Below, piece by piece: positions 44,229 to 51,477 of a DNA stretch of 64,000 nucleotides (its first letter is position 1; every line of letters starts with the position of its first letter). The notes under the pieces were generated by a model that saw only the letters and a program-made list of their open reading frames with translations, searched no databases and was not told the origin of the DNA. Source of the stretch: Archangium_A sp035910535. GTDB taxonomy: Bacteria > Myxococcota > Myxococcia > Myxococcales > Myxococcaceae. A program made the position numbers and the translations under genes. The DNA lies in the NCBI GenBank assembly GCA_035910535.1, contig JAMHXF010000094.1:62001-126000 (forward strand), written 5' to 3'.

Positions 44229-44651
44229 ATGTGGAAAAGCATTCTATTCCCGCAGCCTCCGTCGTCACGAGCATCACTCGGGCTGCTGTTGCTGCGCGTG
44301 GTGGCCGGCTCCGCGATGATGACGCACGGTTGGGGCAAAATTCAGAACCCGTTTCACTGGCTCGACAAGGCCGCGTCACCGCCGCCGGCGTTCCTGCAGT
44401 TCCTCGCGGCGTTCTCTGAATTCGGTGGCGGGCTGGCGTTGATTCTCGGCGCGCTGACGGTGCTCGCGTCGCTCGGCGTCGCGCTGACGATGGTCGAGGC
44501 GGTGCGACACCACGTCTCGGCCGGCGACGCGTTCGGCAAGTGGGAGCTCGCGCTGCTCTACTTCGCCATCGCCGTCTTCTTCTTGTGTGCGGGGCCGGGG
44601 CGCATCTCCGTCGACGCGGCGATTCATCGAAGGTTGGATGCATTAAAATGA
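44229..44651 (+). CDS. DoxX-family membrane protein
   Basis: A 140-residue protein with four hydrophobic helices. LLLLRVVAGSAMMTHGWGKIQNP and FSEFGGGLALILG are the DoxX/MnpA/SURF4-like landmarks. Family members are tied to quinone pools, sulphur oxidation or redox stress. Start at ATG 44229. The next gene, a zinc-less quinone oxidoreductase, overlaps it by four bases, and a LysR regulator follows, so this is a redox-linked operon. Confidence 0.85.
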   Translation: MWKSILFPQPPSSRASLGLLLLRVVAGSAMMTHGWGKIQNPFHWLDKAASPPPAFLQFLAAFSEFGGGLALILGALTVLASLGVALTMVEAVRHHVSAGDAFGKWELALLYFAIAVFFLCAGPGRISVDAAIHRRLDALK

Positions 44652-45652
44652 AGGCGCTGCGCATTCACCGCTACGGCGGGCCCGAGGTGCTGCAGCTCGA
44701 AGACGTGCCGACGCCGACATGCGGGCCCAACGACGTGCGCGTCGCGGTGCATGCGAGCAGCGTGAACCCCGTCGACTTCAAGATTCGCGAAGGCCAGCAG
44801 CGCGCCGTGGTGTGGATTTCGCGGCCCTTCACGCCGGGAATGGACGTGTCGGGCGTAGTGCTCGAGGCGGGCAGCAAGGTGACGCGGTTTCGTGTCGGCG
44901 ACGAGGTCTTCAGCACGCCGTCACACCTGCGGCAGGGCACGTTCGCCGAGGAGGTCGTCATCCGCGCCGATGAAGTGGCGCACAAGCCGAAGAACCTCTC
45001 GCATGAAGAGGCCGGCTCGATGCCGCTGGTGTTGATGACCGCGTGGTACTGCCTGGTGAAGAGCGCGAAGTTGCAGCCCGGCCAGTCGGTGCTGGTGCAG
45101 GCGGGCTCCGGCGGCGTGGGGTCGATGGCGATTCAGCTCGCGCGGGCGCTGGGCGCGTCGCAGGTGTGGGCCACGTGCAGCACGCGCAACGTCGAGCTGG
45201 TGCGGGAGCTCGGCGCGACGCCCATCGACTACACGAAGGATGACTTTCGCGAGGTCGCGCGCGGGTGCGACGTGGTGCTTGATTCACTCGGCGGCGACGC
45301 GCTGTGGAAGGCCGTGCAGACGGTGCGCCGCGGGGGCCACGTGGCGTGCATCACGCCGAGCTTTCCGCAGCTGGTGAAGAAGTTCGGGCCGTACCTCGCG
45401 CTGCCGGCGTTCGGGCTGTGGGCCTCATGGGCCACGGTGCTGCCGTTGATTTCACGCTTCGTCTCGGTGCGCTTCGTGACGCGGTTTGCGTACGGCGAGG
45501 TGCTGCAGTCGCTGGTGCCGTTGATTGAGGCCGGCAAGGTGAAGCCCGTCATCGACCGCGTCTTCCCGCTCGAAGAGGCGGCCGACGCGTACCGGCACCT
45601 CGAGACGGGGCGCGCGCGCGGAAAGGTCGTGTTGCGCGTCAACGCAAAGTGA
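44648..45652 (+). CDS. zinc-independent NAD(P)-dependent alcohol dehydrogenase / quinone oxidoreductase
   Basis: A 334-residue medium-chain dehydrogenase/reductase. The N-terminus MKALRIHRYGGPEVLQLEDVP is typical of quinone oxidoreductases. The nucleotide-binding motif is AGSGGVGSMAIQLARALG (Rossmann), followed by DVVLDSLGG. Zinc ligands of classic alcohol dehydrogenases are absent. It would reduce quinones or activated alkenes with NADPH. It overlaps both DoxX and the LysR gene, so regulation by that LysR is likely. Confidence 0.92.
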   Translation: MKALRIHRYGGPEVLQLEDVPTPTCGPNDVRVAVHASSVNPVDFKIREGQQRAVVWISRPFTPGMDVSGVVLEAGSKVTRFRVGDEVFSTPSHLRQGTFAEEVVIRADEVAHKPKNLSHEEAGSMPLVLMTAWYCLVKSAKLQPGQSVLVQAGSGGVGSMAIQLARALGASQVWATCSTRNVELVRELGATPIDYTKDDFREVARGCDVVLDSLGGDALWKAVQTVRRGGHVACITPSFPQLVKKFGPYLALPAFGLWASWATVLPLISRFVSVRFVTRFAYGEVLQSLVPLIEAGKVKPVIDRVFPLEEAADAYRHLETGRARGKVVLRVNAK

Positions 45653-46554
45653 ATCGCGGTAGGTTCGCGAAAATGGGCACTGACACGCCGTCGTGGGACG
45701 ACCTTCGAATTCTCCTGGCTGTGCATCGCGACAAGAGCTTCCTGTTGGCGGGGAAGACGCTCGGCGTGGCGACGTCGACGGTGGCGCGCAGAATCGAGGC
45801 GCTGGAGCGCACGGTCGGCAGGCCGCTCGTGCACCGCGGCAATGGCGGCACGCGGCTCGACCCCGACGCGCTGCGGCTCGTCGCGCTGGGTGAAGAGCTG
45901 GAGCTCGGGCTCAACGCGCTCCGGCGCGATTCGTCCGACGCCGAGGTCTCGGGAACGGTGCGTGTGTCCATCAGCGAGGGGCTGGCGCGGGCGGTGACGC
46001 AGGTGTTGGCGCGGCTGCGCGTGAAGCACCCGGCGTTGATGGCGGAGCTGATTTCCGAGTCGCGCGCTGCAGACCTCGCGCGGCGTGAGGCAGACATCGG
46101 CCTTCGGCTCGCGCACACCACGTCGTCGGCGGTGGTCTCCAAGTACGTCGGCCGCGGGCGCACGGCGCTGTTCGCGTCGCGCGACTACGTCGAGCGGCGG
46201 CTCCCGAACGCGCGCCTCACGAAGGAGGTCGCGGCGCTGCATGACTGGGTGGGCTTCGACAAGTCGGTCGAGCGCCTGCCTCACGAGCAGTGGACGCGGG
46301 CGTATGGCGCGAGCCGCTTCGTGTTTCGTTCGAACTCAAGCGTGGCCATCGAGCAGGCGGTGCTGTCGGGCGCGGGCATCGGGTTGCTGACGGAGGCGCA
46401 GGGCCGCGCGGTGGGGCTCGTGCAGCTCGAGACCGAGGCGTCACCTCCGCACGTCGACCTGTTCATCGCGTTTCATCGCGACGCGAAGAAGACGCCGCGG
46501 GTGCGGGTGGTGGTGCGCGAGCTCGAAGCAGAGCTGCGTCGCCAGCTGGGTTGA
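45649..46554 (+). CDS. LysR-family transcriptional regulator
   Basis: A 301-residue regulator (ATG 45673 is an alternative start giving 293). The helix-turn-helix at about residues 16-75 reads WDDLRILLAVHRDKSF, then TLGVATSTVARRIEALE and LVHRG. The effector domain follows. It is of the subgroup whose end is EASPPHVDLFIAFHRD. Its GTG overlaps the oxidoreductase stop, which is unusual for LysR genes, normally divergent from their targets. It probably controls the operon it closes. Confidence 0.92.
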   Translation: MNRGRFAKMGTDTPSWDDLRILLAVHRDKSFLLAGKTLGVATSTVARRIEALERTVGRPLVHRGNGGTRLDPDALRLVALGEELELGLNALRRDSSDAEVSGTVRVSISEGLARAVTQVLARLRVKHPALMAELISESRAADLARREADIGLRLAHTTSSAVVSKYVGRGRTALFASRDYVERRLPNARLTKEVAALHDWVGFDKSVERLPHEQWTRAYGASRFVFRSNSSVAIEQAVLSGAGIGLLTEAQGRAVGLVQLETEASPPHVDLFIAFHRDAKKTPRVRVVVRELEAELRRQLG

Positions 46555-46557
46555 CGG

Positions 46558-47403
46558 TCACGGTCGAACGGCGAGCAACGCAGCCGCGTGCTCCGGCGCC
46601 GCGACGCGCATCATGTCGATGAGCATGCGGGGCTCTGTCGGGCCGAGCGCGCCGAGGTCGCGGATGGTCTTCGTGCGACTCAGGGCCCACAGCATCGCCG
46701 TCAACATCACGCGCGGGAGCTTCGGGAGCGTCGCCAGGCCCGAGGGCAGCAGCGCATTGCCGACGCTGCGCACGGCCGCGAACCCCGCGACGAACGCGGC
46801 TGCGTGCAACGACGCCTCTGCCCACGTGACGCCGCGACCGCGCGCCACCACGAGCGTGCCCACGGCCATGAAGGGCACCACCATCGCCGCGTGCGTGCGC
46901 AGCCAGCTCTGCATGTCGACCTCGACCACCGTGGGGATGCCCGCCGCCTCGAAGAGCTTCGCCAGCTCCGCGTCGTCGACCGTGGTGCCCGCGCGGATCT
47001 GCGGCTGAATCTTCCCGTCGACGAGCAACGTGAAGACGCCACCCGGAAAACCGAACGAGAACCGCTGGGCGCCCACCGCGTCACGCAGCGGCGCCACCGA
47101 CTCGAAGGTGTTGAACATGAACATCACCCGCCGCGCCGCGCTCGCCTGCAGCGCCGGCAGCACCGCAGCCACCTGCGTCGCCAACACGGTGACCAGCACC
47201 AGGTCCCACGGCACCGTCTCGTCGAGCTTCGCGGCCACCGTCACCTGCGCGCGTGCGCCGTCACGCTTCACGACGGCGCGCTCCTTCTCGAGCCACGCCA
47301 GGCGCGCACCGCGCGCCACCACCGTCACCTCGTGCCCGGCCTTCGAGAGCTGAAACGCGAAGGTGCTGCCAATGGCTCCGGGACCGACAATGGCGATTTT
47401 CAT
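46558..47403 (-). CDS. ketopantoate-reductase-like (ApbA/PanE family) protein
   Basis: A 281-residue protein from ATG 47403. The N-terminal Rossmann motif IAIVGPGAIGSTFAFQLSKAGHEVTVVARG (written here only by its GxGxxG core, residues about 7-12) marks the ApbA/PanE family. The C-terminal helical domain contains the usual Leu-rich block. Whether it makes pantoate or is a paralogue with another keto-acid substrate cannot be told. It is convergent with the LysR gene, three bases apart. Confidence 0.8.
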   Translation of the reverse strand: MKIAIVGPGAIGSTFAFQLSKAGHEVTVVARGARLAWLEKERAVVKRDGARAQVTVAAKLDETVPWDLVLVTVLATQVAAVLPALQASAARRVMFMFNTFESVAPLRDAVGAQRFSFGFPGGVFTLLVDGKIQPQIRAGTTVDDAELAKLFEAAGIPTVVEVDMQSWLRTHAAMVVPFMAVGTLVVARGRGVTWAEASLHAAAFVAGFAAVRSVGNALLPSGLATLPKLPRVMLTAMLWALSRTKTIRDLGALGPTEPRMLIDMMRVAAPEHAAALLAVRP

Positions 47404-47475
47404 GAAGGCACGATGCGCATCGCCCGCGTGTCGAGCAACGCACATCGGCGCCACTCCACTTTGCAAAAACGCACA

Positions 47476-49506
47476 CTACGGCTTCGCGCAGTACCCACCT
47501 GCCGGCCACGGAATGCAGGAGCCTTCAGCGCACGGCGTCGTCGCGTCACACGGCGTCGCGCACGTCCGCAGCGCCCCGCCCGGCACCTGACCACCGGCGC
47601 ACGTCACCGTGTCCGTCGGCCCTGCGAAGGGCGTGCGCACGTACTCGAAGCCCGGCAGCTCGCGCCGCGGGTCGGCCGGCACCGCTGGGCCGAACGAGAA
47701 CGCGTACGCGCCGCCCTTCGGCCACGACAACGTCAGCTCGTGGGTCTTCTTCTTCCACCCGAAGCGCACGCGCGTCTCGTCACCCGGCAGCACGGGAATC
47801 AACAGGTTCACGGTGCCCTGCTGGTACGCGCGCCAGTCACCGTGGCCACCCTGCGTGACGACGACTTCACTCAGCACGTCGACGCGGCGCTCGTTCTCGT
47901 CGTATTCCACGCGCTCGCAGCTCAAGCGCAGCCACTCGCGCACCAGCTTCGTCTCGCAGCGCAGCGCCGAGCTGCCCTTCACGGTGCACTCCTTTTCGCG
48001 GCGCCACTCGTCATCGGTCGGAGGCCAGCTGCGACCCGGCGGCAAGCTCAACGCGCTCTTCGGCTTCGGCGGGCGCGCCAGCTCCGAGGCGAGGTACTGC
48101 GCGAGCGCGGCGTGGCCCTTGGGCGTCATGTGCAGGTCGCCGTCGAGGAACGCGCCGGGCTCCACCGCCGCGAGCGCACCCGTGGGGTCGACGCCCAACG
48201 CACCGAGCTGGTCTGCGCGCGCCACCAGGTCCTCCACCAGCACCCGCGTCGGCGACATGTCGATGGGCGTCACGCCGTACTTCTTCCACTCGTCGGCGCT
48301 CACCATGACGTCGAGCGGCAACGCCACGATGACCAGCCGCGCGCCCACCGCGTCGCACGCGGCCTTCGTCTTCTCGAACACCGCATCGACGGGGCGCGGC
48401 GCGAGCTTCAAGGCCTCCTGCTTCAGGTTGCCGGCCTGCGCTCTCAACGCGCGGCGCTGCTCCAACCGCGCGCGCAGCCCGCTGAGGCTGGGCTTGTCAG
48501 CGAGCTTCGTCAGCAGCGCGTCGTTCCGCTCCTCGCCCAGGGCGGCCATGAAGAGCTGGTACGCGGTCTCGTCGACGCGGCGCGCACCCTCGGCGTAGCG
48601 GACCTGCACGATGTCGCGTGGATCTCCGTCTTTGGGCACCAGCTTCTTCATGCCGTCCGCGAAGCGCGAGTCGTCATCGATTTGCTGGCTGATTTCGTCG
48701 CGCAGCAGGTCGTCGACCTCGTCGAGCTGCTTCGCCAACGCCGCGCGCTGCTCGAGCGTCTTGCGGACGTTCTCGTCTTCAGGGGCCGGCGCCGTCACGC
48801 CAGTCGAGGCCTGCACGACGTCTTTCCAGGTGCCCTCCGTCTCGAAGCCCGGGTTGGTCGCCGCGTCGGCCGCGGTGTGCATCAACCTCCGCATGGCGAA
48901 GACGAGGTGCGAGCGACGCATGAGCGTGTCGCGGAACGGGAAGCTCGCGACGGCCTTCGGCGCGGTCTCGGTGCGCACGGCCCAGCCGTCCCACACGGTG
49001 TGGCGCGAGGCGTTGGAGCGGTCGACCTCGAACAGGTCGTTCGAGAGGTTCATCACGTAGATGACGGTGGCCGGCTTGCGCGTGCGCAGCACGTCTTCGA
49101 CGACGGCGGTGTATTCGCGCGGGCCATACGTGGGCACGCCAGCGTTGAGCACCGGCACGCCGAGCTGCTTCGAGAGCTTCGCGCTGAAGGTCTCGTCTTC
49201 TTCGACGCCGAGGCCGAAGACCTGGCTGTCACCGACGACCAGCACTTCACCTTTCGTCGGCTCGGGCCACGCGCCGCCGCGGTAGCCAAGCGCGTTGGTG
49301 CGCACGGTGGTGACGGGGTTGGTGTCGGCGACGCGCAGCTTCATTTCTGCGTTGGGCCGCAGCTTCACGCCGAGCGCAGGGTCGGGCTCGTAGAGGTTGA
49401 GGTGGGGAAACGCGCCGCCATCGCGCAATGAAAACGCGAACTCCGCGATGACGAGGCCAATGACGAGACCGAGCAACACCTTCGCGATGGCTTTGAGCGC
49501 GCGCAT
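47476..49506 (-). CDS. SGNH-hydrolase-like protein with Cys-rich tail
   Basis: A 676-residue protein with an N-terminal membrane anchor (AKVLLGLVIGLVIAEFAFSL, about 8-27). LVVGDSQVFGLG (GDS block, S94) and a late DGDLHMTPKGHAAL (D-x-x-H, about residues 450-465) form an SGNH triad. A helical insert lies between them. The C-terminal part ends in a Cys-rich module (CATPCDATTPCAEGSCIPWPAGGYC), common at the ends of myxobacterial surface proteins. It may de-acylate or acylate envelope glycans. An MBOAT gene does not flank it. Confidence 0.75.
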   Translation of the reverse strand: MRALKAIAKVLLGLVIGLVIAEFAFSLRDGGAFPHLNLYEPDPALGVKLRPNAEMKLRVADTNPVTTVRTNALGYRGGAWPEPTKGEVLVVGDSQVFGLGVEEDETFSAKLSKQLGVPVLNAGVPTYGPREYTAVVEDVLRTRKPATVIYVMNLSNDLFEVDRSNASRHTVWDGWAVRTETAPKAVASFPFRDTLMRRSHLVFAMRRLMHTAADAATNPGFETEGTWKDVVQASTGVTAPAPEDENVRKTLEQRAALAKQLDEVDDLLRDEISQQIDDDSRFADGMKKLVPKDGDPRDIVQVRYAEGARRVDETAYQLFMAALGEERNDALLTKLADKPSLSGLRARLEQRRALRAQAGNLKQEALKLAPRPVDAVFEKTKAACDAVGARLVIVALPLDVMVSADEWKKYGVTPIDMSPTRVLVEDLVARADQLGALGVDPTGALAAVEPGAFLDGDLHMTPKGHAALAQYLASELARPPKPKSALSLPPGRSWPPTDDEWRREKECTVKGSSALRCETKLVREWLRLSCERVEYDENERRVDVLSEVVVTQGGHGDWRAYQQGTVNLLIPVLPGDETRVRFGWKKKTHELTLSWPKGGAYAFSFGPAVPADPRRELPGFEYVRTPFAGPTDTVTCAGGQVPGGALRTCATPCDATTPCAEGSCIPWPAGGYCAKP

Positions 49507-49578
49507 GAGGGCGGGAGCTTAGCCGTGGCTGGTGGCTGGCCGCGTCTTCCCGACGAAGTTCTGGCGTAGCTTCGCGCC

Positions 49579-50766
49579 ATGAGACGACTGTTTCTTCTGG
49601 GCGCAGCGCTGCTCGTCGCGTGCAGCCCGCCACCACCGCCAGACTGCTTCTTTGGCGGGCCCACCAGTTCGGTGCCGGAGGTGGCCGTCGGCTACCGGCT
49701 CGCGCACACCCGCCTGGCGGTCGAGCTGCCTCGCACCGAGTTCTGCTTCGTCGCAGACGCGGTCGCGACGAGCGCCACGGTGGAGCTGTTCGACCCCGAC
49801 AACCTGCCGGTGGCGAATACACACAGCGCGCCATCCAGCTCGAACACGGGCTTCTCGACCATCGTCTCCTTCACGCCCGAGAAGGCCGGCCTGTACCACC
49901 TGCGCGTCACCTTCGAGCCGACCCTCGGCACGGCGCGGCGCGACACCATCGTGGTCGACGACCGCACCGCTGAGCTCGGCGAGCTCCGCGGCGTCGTGCC
50001 CACGGTCTGCGAAGAGGTGCACCCGGTCGGAGACACGGTCTTCTGTCTGAAGTCGGGCGTCGTGCAGGCGTGGCGCGACGGCGGCATGGAGGTCGTCAGC
50101 TCGACGGCCCGGCGGCTCGACAGCAGCGCTGACGTCGCGTGGCTGCGCGACGCGACCCGGGTGTCGCGCTTCGACGTCGCCGACGGCGGCCTGCGCCGAA
50201 TGGAAGTGGGCCTCACCGAGCCGGTCGCGCCGAGCGGCAGCACGCCACGGCACTACCTCGAGCTCGGGCGCTCGGTGGTGGAGGACATTCGCGTCGTCGA
50301 CGGGGGCCTCACGCGCTCGTCGTCATTGCCACTCGAGGCGACGGGGTTGGGTGGCGCCCTCGCGTTGTCCGACAACTCGTTTGGTTGGCTCAGCGAGCAA
50401 GCGCTCTGCTTCGCGTCGTTCGACGGCGGCAGCCGCTGCGTGAAGGCCGAAGGGTTGTTGCCGATGAAGGCCTCCGGCGACTCGCTCTGGTTGGCCGACG
50501 GGGCCGGCCGCATCAAGCAGTGGCGCGTGCTCTCCGACGGTCGGCCGCCAGAGCTGCGCAGCGTGTCGACGCCCACGAGCGGGTTCGTGACGGTGTCTTC
50601 GCCGTACCCGTTGTTTCTGTGGGAGGGGCGCTACGTGACGATTCGCGAAGGCGACCTCGCGCTCGAGGCGTGGCCGCTGCGCTCGCTGGTCTCGACGGTG
50701 ACGGTCACCTCGACGCACGTCGTGTTCCGACAGACGAATGGTGAGGTCACGTCGTATCGGCGTTGA
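49579..50766 (+). CDS. lipoprotein with an Ig-like start, paralogue of 57293-58549
   Basis: A 395-residue protein with lipobox LLVAC. Residues about 55-130 contain FTPEKAGLYHLRVTFEPTLG and a following VVPTVCEEVHPVGDTVFC, the same order as FTPQSAGSYLLRVSFEPSLG and the SCLEPVWPVSGDSVAC stretch in the other lipoprotein. The rest looks like a propeller (repeated DGG turns and SLWLADGAG). It is divergent from the SGNH gene. Ligand unknown. Confidence 0.75.
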   Translation: MRRLFLLGAALLVACSPPPPPDCFFGGPTSSVPEVAVGYRLAHTRLAVELPRTEFCFVADAVATSATVELFDPDNLPVANTHSAPSSSNTGFSTIVSFTPEKAGLYHLRVTFEPTLGTARRDTIVVDDRTAELGELRGVVPTVCEEVHPVGDTVFCLKSGVVQAWRDGGMEVVSSTARRLDSSADVAWLRDATRVSRFDVADGGLRRMEVGLTEPVAPSGSTPRHYLELGRSVVEDIRVVDGGLTRSSSLPLEATGLGGALALSDNSFGWLSEQALCFASFDGGSRCVKAEGLLPMKASGDSLWLADGAGRIKQWRVLSDGRPPELRSVSTPTSGFVTVSSPYPLFLWEGRYVTIREGDLALEAWPLRSLVSTVTVTSTHVVFRQTNGEVTSYRR

Positions 50767-51456
50767 CTACTCCGCTTCGTGCGACAGCGGCGCGATGCCC
50801 AGCACCCGCTCCATCAACGCGTGGCCCGCATAAATGACCGGCGTCAGCAGCACCGCGATGGCCAGCTTCCCCACCCACGACGCGACAATCAACGCGACCA
50901 GCTTGTCGAACACCAACTGCTCGTTCCACACCAACGTCTGAATCACGATGGTGTCGAGCAACTGTGAAACCACGGTGCTCCCCGTGGCGCGCAGCCACAG
51001 CAACCGCCCGCTCGTCAGCTTCTTGATGCGGTGAAAGAGCGCGATGTCGAGCAGCTGCGCAAACAGGTACGCCACCAACGACGCCACCAGGATGCGCGTG
51101 CCGCTCGAGAACACCGCGTCATACGGCCCCGGCGTCAGGCCCTTCCAGTCGGCCGTCAACGTGTCGGGGTGCCACGGCGCCGCGACGGCGAGCAACACCA
51201 CGGCGAGCGTGAAGACGCCCATGCCGAGGCCCACCAACGTCACCGTGCGCGCCGCCCGCTTGCCGTAGAACTCGTTGAGCAGGTCCGTCAGCAGAAACGT
51301 GATGGGGAAAGGAATGAACCCCACCGACAGGTAGCGCACCTCACCGAAGAGCGGCACGCCCATCAACTTGCCGCCGATGAGGTCGCCCACCACCAGCGAC
51401 GTCACGAAGAGCGCCGCCAGCGTGAGGAACAACTTTCCACGCGTGTCGAGGAGCAT
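50767..51456 (-). CDS. yhhQ: queuosine precursor transporter (VUT/YhhQ family)
   Basis: A 229-residue membrane protein with six hydrophobic helices. GDLIGGKLM, FPITFLLTDLLNEFYGKRAAR and the later ASLVAYLFAQLLDIALFHRIKKLT and SQLLDTIVIQTLVW are the blocks of the VUT family. The members take up queuine precursors (preQ0/preQ1) for tRNA modification. The gene stands convergent to the lipoprotein gene. No other queuosine gene is in the window. Confidence 0.92.
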   Translation of the reverse strand: MLLDTRGKLFLTLAALFVTSLVVGDLIGGKLMGVPLFGEVRYLSVGFIPFPITFLLTDLLNEFYGKRAARTVTLVGLGMGVFTLAVVLLAVAAPWHPDTLTADWKGLTPGPYDAVFSSGTRILVASLVAYLFAQLLDIALFHRIKKLTSGRLLWLRATGSTVVSQLLDTIVIQTLVWNEQLVFDKLVALIVASWVGKLAIAVLLTPVIYAGHALMERVLGIAPLSHEAE

Positions 51457-51477
51457 CGGGTGCTCCTTCTACGACGC

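Noticed and set aside
46588..49431. Very long plus-strand open frame (947 codons)
   Set aside because: It is antisense to the SGNH gene and the ketopantoate-reductase-like gene, is Arg/His-rich low-complexity, and has no motif.
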